From assembly GCF_000695795.1 (NCBI RefSeq), contig NZ_JNCA01000018.1:36640-100639 (forward strand): 64,000 nt of DNA, given 5' to 3'. The notes beneath the pieces were generated by a model. It searched no databases, was not told where the DNA came from, and saw nothing but the letters and a program-made list of their open reading frames with translations. Positions 1-7,353 of the stretch are shown here, piece after piece. The position numbers were made by a program, and so were the translations under genes. Source of the DNA: Flavobacterium seoulense. Lineage in GTDB: Bacteria > Bacteroidota > Bacteroidia > Flavobacteriales > Flavobacteriaceae. Every line of letters begins with the position of its first letter. Position 1 is the first letter of the stretch.

Positions 1-351
1 CGTATTACAAAGGTTAATTGTAGAATAAGCCGTTCCCCAAATTACTTTAAGATTTCCATCATCAGGATTTAACTGGCTTGCATATTGTGCAAATCCAATT
101 CCTCCACTACCTACATTTTCCCAGGAATCAGTTCCTGCTTCATTTGGCGCTATAAAATCTACTTTTCCATATAAGAAATAAAGATTTTCATAACAGCTAT
201 CAATCAAACCTTCAAATCCTGATCTTTCACCATAAGATTTGTCTAAAGAAACCGTTGTACGGTTTTGTTCGTCCAGACTACACGATTGAAATATTCCAAT
301 CGAGAGGAATAAAAAGACGATTGCTAATTTTTGATTTATATTTTTCTTCAT
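1..351 (-). CDS. SusD/RagB-family outer-membrane lipoprotein, N-terminal part (cut by window edge)
   Basis: This is the first 117 codons of a nutrient-binding lipoprotein; the rest lies beyond the left edge. I read it by reverse-complementing the first 351 bases, which stay open to the edge. The product begins MKKNINQKLAIVFLFLS and has a lipobox ending in FQSC, so Cys24 should be lipidated after signal peptidase II cleavage. The following SLDEQNRTTVS stretch and the later aromatic-rich helical segment are typical of SusD N-termini. Its ATG lies 4 bp after the stop codon of the SusC gene, the normal SusC-SusD arrangement. It should cap the SusC channel on the cell surface and bind the imported glycan or peptide. 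The substrate cannot be told from this fragment. Confidence 0.88.
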   Translation of the reverse strand, partial: MKKNINQKLAIVFLFLSIGIFQSCSLDEQNRTTVSLDKSYGERSGFEGLIDSCYENLYFLYGKVDFIAPNEAGTDSWENVGSGGIGFAQYASQLNPDDGNLKVIWGTAYSTINLCNT

Positions 352-355
352 AATG

Positions 356-3300
356 TTACAATGATAAATTGATACCGAAAACAACTTGTTTAAATAATGG
401 GAATGAATCTGATCCTCCATTTTCAGGATCTACATCTTTCAATAAATGACTACGGCTAAATACAAACGGATTGTAAGTAGTTCCATAAAGTCTCATACTA
501 CTTAAACCTACTCTTTTAAGAAACTCTTCAGGCATTGAATAACCTAATGTGATATTCTTAATCTTGATATAAGAACCATCAACTAATTCTAAAGCCGATT
601 GAAATTGCGTATTAAAACTTCCGCCTGGTCTTGGGAAATCATTAGTAGGATTATCAGCAGTCCAATAACTGTAAGTTTCAGGCTGCGCTTCTCTGTTCCA
701 ATAACCTAGAACCTGAGCACGCATCATATTTCCATATCTACCGTTTACAAATACGGTAAGGTCGAAATTTTTATACTTAAACGTATTTTGAACTCCAAAG
801 AAATAATCAGGAACGGTATTCCCCACAATCATTCTGTCTTTAGTAGAATAAACGTGTACTCCATTATCCGAAACTCCATTAGCATCAAATTGTTCTACTG
901 TTTGTAACTTAATATCTCCTGGTTTTGCTCCATACAAAGCTGCTTCGGCTTCCTGACCTAATTGCCAGATTCCAATTTTTTTATAATCATAAAAAACACC
1001 TCCCGAAGCCGGAGTTTCTCCTATAAACAAACCTTCAGAAATTAATTGGCTAACTGTTAAATTTCCTAAGTCAATTTCAGTTAATTTTTCTTTAGCTGTA
1101 GTAAAAGTGAATGAAGTATTCCATTTGAAATTTTCCTTGTCGATATTTCTTGTACTTACAGCTATTTCAAATCCTCTGTTTTCAGAAGTAGCTATATTAG
1201 ACGTTTTCTTATATGGAGTTTTAGCATCAAAACCTCCTGAACTGGTTGGTAAACGACGATCCCATAAAATACCATCTGTTTTTGTCCAATAGTATTCTGC
1301 TGCAATATCAATTCGGTTTTTCAAGATAGCAAAATCCAAACCTAAATTGGTATTTGTTGACCTTTCCCAAGTTAAATCAGGATTTGAAATATGCTCTGTA
1401 GGTGTATAAAGAGGCAAAACCGTGGTTCCTCCAAGAGATAAGTTACTTACCTTTGTTGCAGTACGTGTTAAACTAGAATACGGATCAATATTAGCTGTTC
1501 CTGAAATACCATGTCCTAATCTTAATTTTAAATTATCTAACCATGAGCTGGCATTTCTCATAAAACCTTCTTCGCTAATACGCCAGGCAACAGAAGCTGA
1601 TGGAAATGACGACCATTTATTACCCACAGCTAACTGAGAAACTCCATCCCAACGATTAGTTAATTGTAAAAGATATTTCCCTTTAAAACTATAATTCATA
1701 CGTCCGGCAAAAGACATTCTATTAGTCTGACTAAAACTATTGATTCTTGTAGTAAGATTTTTTATTGATCCCATATTATAAAATTGGAAATCATCATAAT
1801 CCAAACCATTTCCAGCTAATGATGTACCTTCATTTCTACTGTCTGCCCATGAAGAAATTCCCGTAAGTGTAAAATCATGGTCAGTAGCCACCTTAAAATT
1901 ATAGTTAAGAATATTTTCCCAGATATAACTATATGAAAAACTAGTATCATAACTCGCTTCACTTGCTGTTCTACCTTCTGAAAGTAAATTATAAGAGTTT
2001 TTATTTTGAAAAGTACCCGTTCTGCTATTTGAAAACTGAGTTCCTAAATTAGATCTCAACTTTAAGTTTTTAACAAATTCAAACTCAAAATAAGGGTTAA
2101 ACTGCACATTAAAACTTTTTCCCTCGTTAACAAAAGCTCCCGGATAATTATTTGCCAAAAGACTCACATTATTAGGATCTCCTTCTAAAGGAAAAAGATT
2201 AACAACGCCATTTTCATCAAATGGTATTCCTAAAGGATACACGGCATATGCTTTATTAATTCTACTATTAGTCGTATTATTATTACGATAGTTTAAAATT
2301 AACTGAAAACCAGTTTTAAATTTATCACTAAATTTTACCTCAAGTCCTCCTCTTGAATTCAAAATTGTAGTTTCATCGTTTTCATAGATTCCTTTCTCAC
2401 CTACTAATCCCATTGACATATATCCCTGAACTTTTTCAGAACCTCCTCTAATAGAAAGATGGTGATTTTGCTGTGCGCCTACTTTAAGGGTTTCATCAAT
2501 CCAATCTACCCATTGTCCTTTTTCGATAGCGGCTATACCGGCTGCATTCAATCCTAAATCAGTCAAATTTGTAGCTTGATATCCATTGTCTAAAAAGAAA
2601 CGGTCTCTTTTATAATTCAGCCATTTCTCACCTGTAAGCGGCTTAGGAAAAGATGAAAATCCGTTTAATCCATAGTAGCTATTCAAATCAATTTGTACTT
2701 TTCCTGATTTAGCCTTTTTAGTAGTAATAATAATTACACCATTGGCTCCGGCCGAACCATAAATAGCTGTAGAAGAAGCGTCTTTTAAAACATCGATAGA
2801 CTCAATATCATTTGCATTCAAATTATTAATGCTCGACGGAATTCCGTCTACAATGTACAATGGACTTTGGCTTGCTGTTAACGATCTGTTCCCTCTTAAC
2901 AATACCGCTGGCGAAGTTCCTGCTTTTCCTGATCCACGCTGAATATCTAAACCTGATACCCTTCCTTGCAAAGCTTCCATAGGACTTGTTACCGGACTTA
3001 AAACAATATCAGTCGATTTTACTGAAGCCACAGCTCCTGTTAAATCTTTTTTCTTTACCGTTCCATATCCCACAACCACTACTTCGTTAAGTGCCTGAGA
3101 AGATTCTTTCAGTGTAATTTTAAAATCAGTTCTGTTTTCTATTGGTAATTCTACAGTATCAAATCCTATAAAAGAAACGACTAAAACCTTAGCTGCATCA
3201 TCTACACGAATACTGAACTTACCGTCTAAATCAGTCGAAGTACTGTTGTTTGTTCCTTTAACAAGTACACTAGCTCCGGGAAGTGAAAGTCCGGCTGCAT

Positions 3301-3739
3301 CTACTACAACTCCGCTAAGTACTTTTTGTTGCTGATCGTCAATTGCAGTGTAATTATCCTCAATATCGTCTTCGTTTTTTGATTTTTGTAAAACTATTTG
3401 GTTACTAACAAGCGCATACGAAATATTAAGTGGTTTTAATATTTTAGAAAGTACGGTAGACAAAAGTTCATTATAAGCCTTAACACTAACTTTTTTATCT
3501 GAAGCTGTTATCCTCGAATTATATGAAAATTTCACATTAGCCGATTTACTCAGTTCTGTTAAGGCACTACTTAAATCCATATCAGTGATCGATATAGTTA
3601 CTTTAGTATCCAGTTTTCCTTGTCCGTTTACACTATTTGCAAAAGTAACGGTCGAAAAAATAAGCGCTAATACAAATTGATAAAATGTCATCTTCATGAG
3701 TCGGATTAGTAATCGTTGTTTTACTAGGTTTTTTTTCAT
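356..3739 (-). CDS. SusC/RagA-family TonB-dependent transducer with STN domain
   Basis: A 1127-residue outer-membrane channel. After a signal peptide (about residues 1-40) comes an STN (secretin/TonB short N-terminal) domain at about 45-120, then a CarboxypepD_reg-like domain (about 140-215), a plug with the SusC-type VVGYGTVKKKDLTGAV segment, and a C-terminal beta-barrel ending in an aromatic-rich strand (GINLSL). An STN domain marks receptors that signal substrate binding to a FecR-type anti-sigma factor, and exactly such a gene lies just upstream (3877-4977), preceded by an ECF sigma gene. The SusD partner follows after 4 bp. The 137-bp gap before this gene suggests its own promoter, probably the target of the sigma factor. 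Substrate unknown. Confidence 0.95.
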   Translation of the reverse strand: MKKNLVKQRLLIRLMKMTFYQFVLALIFSTVTFANSVNGQGKLDTKVTISITDMDLSSALTELSKSANVKFSYNSRITASDKKVSVKAYNELLSTVLSKILKPLNISYALVSNQIVLQKSKNEDDIEDNYTAIDDQQQKVLSGVVVDAAGLSLPGASVLVKGTNNSTSTDLDGKFSIRVDDAAKVLVVSFIGFDTVELPIENRTDFKITLKESSQALNEVVVVGYGTVKKKDLTGAVASVKSTDIVLSPVTSPMEALQGRVSGLDIQRGSGKAGTSPAVLLRGNRSLTASQSPLYIVDGIPSSINNLNANDIESIDVLKDASSTAIYGSAGANGVIIITTKKAKSGKVQIDLNSYYGLNGFSSFPKPLTGEKWLNYKRDRFFLDNGYQATNLTDLGLNAAGIAAIEKGQWVDWIDETLKVGAQQNHHLSIRGGSEKVQGYMSMGLVGEKGIYENDETTILNSRGGLEVKFSDKFKTGFQLILNYRNNNTTNSRINKAYAVYPLGIPFDENGVVNLFPLEGDPNNVSLLANNYPGAFVNEGKSFNVQFNPYFEFEFVKNLKLRSNLGTQFSNSRTGTFQNKNSYNLLSEGRTASEASYDTSFSYSYIWENILNYNFKVATDHDFTLTGISSWADSRNEGTSLAGNGLDYDDFQFYNMGSIKNLTTRINSFSQTNRMSFAGRMNYSFKGKYLLQLTNRWDGVSQLAVGNKWSSFPSASVAWRISEEGFMRNASSWLDNLKLRLGHGISGTANIDPYSSLTRTATKVSNLSLGGTTVLPLYTPTEHISNPDLTWERSTNTNLGLDFAILKNRIDIAAEYYWTKTDGILWDRRLPTSSGGFDAKTPYKKTSNIATSENRGFEIAVSTRNIDKENFKWNTSFTFTTAKEKLTEIDLGNLTVSQLISEGLFIGETPASGGVFYDYKKIGIWQLGQEAEAALYGAKPGDIKLQTVEQFDANGVSDNGVHVYSTKDRMIVGNTVPDYFFGVQNTFKYKNFDLTVFVNGRYGNMMRAQVLGYWNREAQPETYSYWTADNPTNDFPRPGGSFNTQFQSALELVDGSYIKIKNITLGYSMPEEFLKRVGLSSMRLYGTTYNPFVFSRSHLLKDVDPENGGSDSFPLFKQVVFGINLSL

Positions 3740-3826
3740 AATTTTGATTGGTTTTTATTAATACTATTTGAGGGTATTTAAGAAACAATTCAAACCCACT
3801 TTGCAGAGTGAGTATGAAAACTTTAG

Positions 3827-3855
3827 GCGTCGAATATGTTGCAGCATATCGGCGC
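3827..3855. other. Imperfect stem-loop between fecR-like and susC-like genes
   Basis: GCGTCGAATATG and CATATCGGCGC form an imperfect hairpin around a TTGCAG loop. On the plus strand it is followed by a T run, so it looks like an intrinsic terminator for plus-strand transcription, although no plus-strand gene precedes it. On the minus strand it could attenuate read-through from the anti-sigma gene into susC. Its function is inferred only. Confidence 0.35.
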
Positions 3856-3876
3856 TTTTTTTATTTTATTGATACA

Positions 3877-4977
3877 TTAATTACATCCTTTAGACAAAAT
3901 GGTTATTTGATTTCCATTCATGGTATAGCTGGAATTCTCACTAATACTTTTACAAATAATTTTTAGTTTTTCTGGTAAAGGCTGATCGCTTAAAGAGGTA
4001 GTTAAATGACAATTCTTTAATTCTTTTTTTGGAAAATCTATTTCTACAGAATAAGCCTGCTCTATGGTTTTAAAAATTTGCGCCACTGGTATATCAGTAA
4101 ACTCAAAACTAAGCTGCTCAATACTTTGAACCGAATTATTGATAGATTTATCTTTTGTAATATCAGTAATTTTGTCAAAAGTTTGATTTTTACGCTCAAA
4201 ACGCAACGCCTGATTCGGCAATAAAACCATTTCTTTTTGATTCATTTTTTTCGAATTCACTTCAACCTTGCCGGTTCTTACTAAAACTTCCACGTCAGAT
4301 TGTTCTGCATAGGCTTTTATTCGAAAACTAGTCCCTACTACTTTAGTTACGATTTCATTAGCATGAACAAAAAATGGTTTTTTTGGATTTTTACTAATTT
4401 CGAAAAAAGCTTCACCTGACAAATACACATTTCTTTCGTTCCCTCTAAAAATTTTAGGATAACTCAGCTTACTTTTAGGTTGCAATAAAACTGAACTTCC
4501 ATCAGACAAAGTGATAATTTGTGGTTTATTTGAATTATTAATTTGTTCTAACAAACCATCGTCATCAGTATTAGCAATGATTTGTTCATAATAAGAATTT
4601 CCTTTTTCAACAAAATAATTATTGTAGGTATAAAAAGAAAGTAATCCAATAACTAATACGGCGGCCACTTTTTTAAACCAGCTTGTATTCCATAACTGAA
4701 TTATTTTTTGTTCCATTTTGCGTTCCTGCTCTACTTTTTCAATTTTCATCCAGGTTTTTTGCAATGCAGCATCTACTTCATCTGGAGACACATTCGATTC
4801 TGAAACTTTCATAGCTAACAACCATAAACGGGCTTCTTCAACAAGCTTTGCACGGCTAGGATGCTCAAGAGTCCATTCTTCCCAGCCATCATGATCATTT
4901 CCTGACTTCATCCACAATCGGAACGATTCGTCAGCCAAAAAATCTTCTATTTCAATATATTGATTACGTTCTTTCAT
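3877..4977 (-). CDS. FecR-family anti-sigma factor (DUF4974 C-terminus)
   Basis: A 366-residue inner-membrane anti-sigma factor. The N-terminal cytoplasmic part (about 1-105) is the sigma-binding region. A single membrane segment (VAAVLVIGLLSFYTYNNYF, about 109-127) follows. The periplasmic part holds a FecR domain (about 150-245, with the LSDGSSVLLQPKSKLSYP signature) and a C-terminal DUF4974 domain (about 285-360). It should hold the ECF sigma factor inactive until the STN domain of the SusC-like receptor contacts its periplasmic part. It lies 81 bp downstream of the sigma gene and 137 bp upstream of susC, so the order sigma, anti-sigma, receptor, SusD is complete. The start codon at 4977 (MKERNQYIEIEDF) fits the family. 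Confidence 0.93.
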   Translation of the reverse strand: MKERNQYIEIEDFLADESFRLWMKSGNDHDGWEEWTLEHPSRAKLVEEARLWLLAMKVSESNVSPDEVDAALQKTWMKIEKVEQERKMEQKIIQLWNTSWFKKVAAVLVIGLLSFYTYNNYFVEKGNSYYEQIIANTDDDGLLEQINNSNKPQIITLSDGSSVLLQPKSKLSYPKIFRGNERNVYLSGEAFFEISKNPKKPFFVHANEIVTKVVGTSFRIKAYAEQSDVEVLVRTGKVEVNSKKMNQKEMVLLPNQALRFERKNQTFDKITDITKDKSINNSVQSIEQLSFEFTDIPVAQIFKTIEQAYSVEIDFPKKELKNCHLTTSLSDQPLPEKLKIICKSISENSSYTMNGNQITILSKGCN

Positions 4978-5058
4978 TTTTCAAAGTGTTTATACTATCA
5001 TTAAGGACAGCCACTATATTAGATACTCATTAATTACAGCTTTTCTTACTCAAAAAAA

Positions 5059-5673
5059 TTATATCCAGTTAGTCAATAACATTATAAGCAACACAAAACT
5101 CCCTTTCCATTCTTTACGAATGTATAATATGGCACGATGTAATAAATTACTAGCCGATTGATAATTGACATTTAATACCCCTGCAACTTCGTCAACGCTC
5201 AAACCATGATGGTATCTTAAAAACAAAGCTTCTTTTTGTCTTGCCGGCAAAAAATTGAGCACCTTATTTAAATGTTTTACTTTTCCTTCCGTTAATTCGT
5301 CAGAAATTAATTGTTGCTCTACCGAAAAATCAAACAAAAAAGCAATTGCATCTACCGATTTTGATTTATTAAAAACCTTGTCACGCTCCTTCGATCTTAC
5401 AATTCGTTTGCGTACACAAGACAACAAATAAGCCTTCACCACTACTGTATCGCTAAGACTGTTTCTATACACCCAGATATCAGTAAAAACATCCTGAACA
5501 CAGTCCTGAGTTTTTTCTGAAAAAGGAGAAAACGAATTTCCATAGCGAATTAAATAACTGTAGTATCTTTTAAAAAGAGTCGAAAATGCTTTTTCATCTC
5601 CAGCTTTCATTGCTAACCACAGCTCATTGTCATCAAGAACCACATTATGTAAAATTTGATTTTTCAAATCCAA
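5059..5673 (-). CDS. ECF RNA polymerase sigma factor (FecI/SigW type)
   Basis: A sigma-70 family factor of up to 204 residues. Region 2 spans roughly residues 28-95 (AFSTLFKRYYSYLIRYG, then a DCVQDVFTDIWVYR segment for -10 recognition). Region 4 spans roughly 135-190 (LPARQKEALFLRYHHGLSV, then a helix-turn-helix containing GVLNVNYQSASNLLHRA). The last residues (FVLLIMLLTNWI) form a hydrophobic tail that is common in Bacteroidota members of this family. It should direct transcription of the downstream SusC/SusD genes when released by the FecR protein. The start is uncertain. Position 5673 is a TTG, with an in-frame stop 6 bp upstream. The first in-frame ATG (5610) would remove the NELWLA stretch usually conserved before region 2, so I keep the TTG. 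Confidence 0.9.
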   Translation of the reverse strand: MDLKNQILHNVVLDDNELWLAMKAGDEKAFSTLFKRYYSYLIRYGNSFSPFSEKTQDCVQDVFTDIWVYRNSLSDTVVVKAYLLSCVRKRIVRSKERDKVFNKSKSVDAIAFLFDFSVEQQLISDELTEGKVKHLNKVLNFLPARQKEALFLRYHHGLSVDEVAGVLNVNYQSASNLLHRAILYIRKEWKGSFVLLIMLLTNWI

Positions 5674-5692
5674 AAATTATTATTTTTTATTA

Positions 5693-5710
5693 TTTCTTAC
5701 TAGTAAGAAA
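5693..5710. promoter_or_regulatory. Perfect 18-bp palindrome in the leader of the sigma gene
   Basis: TTTCTTACTAGTAAGAAA is its own reverse complement. It lies 20 bp upstream of the proposed TTG start, between the -7 box at 5727-5734 and the coding region. It could be an operator for a dimeric regulator or an mRNA hairpin near the initiation site. The palindrome is directly seen; its role is inferred. Confidence 0.5.
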
Positions 5711-5726
5711 CATCGTTTTGCTTTTA

Positions 5727-5769
5727 CAAATTTATAAAGAAGAGTTGCTGTTTTCAGGAACAACTCTTC
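5727..5769 (-). promoter_or_regulatory. Promoter -7 box of the sigma gene, with inverted repeat just upstream
   Basis: On the minus strand TAAATTTG (5734 to 5727) matches the Bacteroidota -7 consensus TAnnTTTG. Directly upstream, GAAGAGTTG (5769-5761) and CAACTCTTC (5747-5739) form a perfect 9-bp inverted repeat with a 13-nt spacer, covering the place where a -33 box would sit. No clear TTTG -33 element is visible. The repeat may be an operator. Confidence 0.5.
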
Positions 5770-6021
5770 CTTAACCAAACTAACATGACTAACCAAATCA
5801 CATTTACAAAAAGATCTTTTATTCATAAAGGACAAGGTTTTTATTATATACTCATTAAATTATATATTTTTTTTCATTTCATATAAAAATATACTAATTC
5901 AATTTTAATTACCACAAAATAAAGACTATTTCAACCATACTTTTCGCATTCAAAAAAATAAAAAATAAATTTTGTAAACACTTAATTGCTAAAATACTAT
6001 ATTTATGCAAATTTTATATAC
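5770..6021. other. AT-rich intergenic region
   Basis: The region separates the divergent sigma gene and the zinc-ribbon gene. It holds a 12-bp palindrome AAAAGATCTTTT (5809-5820) and, for the plus-strand gene, a possible weak promoter: TTTG at 5971-5974 and TATATTTA at 5998-6005, one mismatch from TAnnTTTG with a slightly long 23-nt spacer. No gene is apparent. Confidence 0.4.
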
Positions 6022-6441
6022 ATGGAAGATATCAGCTGCCCAAAATGCCAGAATAATAAGATCGTAAAAAGCGGAATAATCAACGATAAGCAAAGGTATT
6101 TATGTAAAAATTGCAACTACTTTTTTACAGTAAATAAGATTGGAAAAAAAATTGACGATTATTATGTTACCAAAGCTTTGCAACTTTACCTTGAAGGATT
6201 GAGTTATAGGGAAATTGAAAGAATTCTAGGTGTATCACATGTAAGTATAAGCAACTGGATAAAATCTTTCAATATAAAAAAGCCAGCTAATACCAATTAT
6301 CACCCAACATACAAAATACTAAATCACTTAGAGCTAGTTGAATACATTAAGAAAAAAGAAACCATATCAGGTGCAGGAATGATTATTACGGAGCTGGGCG
6401 ATAAGTTCATGCTTATAAAGTGGGAACGTTTTAAAAAGTAA
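6022..6441 (+). CDS. InsA-like zinc-ribbon and helix-turn-helix protein
   Basis: A 139-residue protein that looks like the DNA-binding front end of an IS1-type transposase (InsA/IS1595 N-terminal family), without a catalytic half. Cys6 and Cys9 (CPKC) with Cys28 and Cys31 (CKNC) form a zinc ribbon. Residues about 45-80 form a helix-turn-helix (LSYREIERILGVSHVSISNW). The C-terminal 25 residues (GAGMIITELGDKFMLI) match nothing I recognise. I chose the ATG at 6022 because the ribbon starts directly after it; an ATG 36 bp upstream adds only a hydrophobic stretch. No transposase ORF, terminal repeats or target duplications surround it. It is the first gene of an acetate-uptake locus, so a domesticated regulator is likely, but that is inference. 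Confidence 0.7.
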   Translation: MEDISCPKCQNNKIVKSGIINDKQRYLCKNCNYFFTVNKIGKKIDDYYVTKALQLYLEGLSYREIERILGVSHVSISNWIKSFNIKKPANTNYHPTYKILNHLELVEYIKKKETISGAGMIITELGDKFMLIKWERFKK

Positions 6442-6545
6442 CTATAGTATTAACACATATATATACCTCATTTTTTTATGTAATTTAAAAAACTGAATTT
6501 GCTACTCTATTTAACCAAAATTAACCTTAAAATTTTTAAACCATT

Positions 6546-7106
6546 ATGGAACAAATACTAAAAGACACCACTGCCAATCCGGCACCACTAGGACTTTTTG
6601 GCTTCGGAATGACCACAATTCTACTGAACATTCACAATGCAGGTTTTTTCGAACTCAATGCAATGATTATGGGAATGGGAATATTCTTTGGAGGAACCCA
6701 ACAGGTTATTGCCGGAATTATGGAATGGAAAAAAGGAAATGGTTTTGCTATGGCAGCATTTACTTCTTATGGTTTCTTTTGGTTATCCCTTGTTGCTTTG
6801 TGGCTACTTCCATTAATAGGAGTTACAAAACCTGATGGTGCTTCAATGGGATCTTATTTAGGAATGTGGGGATTATTTACATTCGCTTTTTTCATAGGAA
6901 CATTAAACGGTAACACAATTGGTAAACTTATTTTTGGCTCACTAGTAATTCTTTTTGGATTATTATCAGCGGCAAGTTTTACAGGAAGCGAACAAATTCA
7001 TACCATTGCAGGTTACGAAGGAATTTTATGCGGATTTTTTGCTTTTTATGAAGCAGCTGCCATTGTAATTAATGAAAAACTAGGTAGACAAGTTTTACCT
7101 TTATAA
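6546..7106 (+). CDS. satP: Acetate uptake transporter, AceTr (GPR1/FUN34/SatP) family
   Basis: A 186-residue inner-membrane protein with six predicted membrane segments. It has the family signature NPAPLGL near residue 11 and the conserved GGTQQVIAGIMEWKKGN segment after the second helix. Members carry acetate, and in some cases succinate, with protons. The length is typical and the family is usually found beside acs or related acetate genes, as here. A strong terminator-like hairpin 10 bp downstream separates it from the following membrane protein/kinase genes, so SatP can be made in excess of them. Confidence 0.92.
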   Translation: MEQILKDTTANPAPLGLFGFGMTTILLNIHNAGFFELNAMIMGMGIFFGGTQQVIAGIMEWKKGNGFAMAAFTSYGFFWLSLVALWLLPLIGVTKPDGASMGSYLGMWGLFTFAFFIGTLNGNTIGKLIFGSLVILFGLLSAASFTGSEQIHTIAGYEGILCGFFAFYEAAAIVINEKLGRQVLPL

Positions 7107-7115
7107 TAACAACAC

Positions 7116-7152
7116 ACAATAGCCTTAGTAATTTAAGGCTATTGTCTTTTTT
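7116..7152 (+). terminator. Intrinsic terminator after satP
   Basis: ACAATAGCCTTA (7116-7127) and TAAGGCTATTGT (7134-7145) form a perfect 12-bp stem with a 6-nt loop, followed by CTTTTTT. It falls only 13 bp before the next start codon, so it may act as a partial terminator inside the locus. Confidence 0.85.
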
Positions 7153-7158
7153 AGTTCA

Positions 7159-7353
7159 ATGAAAAAAAGACATGAACAAAAATTAATTATTCTTTCAATG
7201 CTAATGATTTTAGCATTGAACATTCCGCTTATACTCTTATTTGATAGTTCAGAACCTTTATGCGGTTTACCTATTACCTATATTTATATTTTTTCGGCAT
7301 GGTTATTTTCAATTGCCATCACCTACTTAATTGTAAAAAGATATTATGAGTAG
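7159..7353 (+). CDS. Small two-helix membrane protein paired with the symporter-kinase
   Basis: A 64-residue protein with two hydrophobic segments (about residues 9-27 and 37-58) joined by a short loop PLCGLPITYIYIF. Its stop overlaps the start of the symporter-kinase by 8 bp, indicating coupled translation. The layout recalls the small DUF3311/DUF485-type proteins that accompany sodium:solute symporters, but I cannot assign a family with certainty. It probably assembles with, or stabilises, the transporter half of the kinase. Confidence 0.75.
   Translation: MKKRHEQKLIILSMLMILALNIPLILLFDSSEPLCGLPITYIYIFSAWLFSIAITYLIVKRYYE

Noticed and set aside
6022..6441. Remnant of an IS1-type insertion sequence
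   Set aside because: The frame is intact, there are no inverted ends or target duplication, and no transposase catalytic gene lies nearby; a domesticated protein is more likely.
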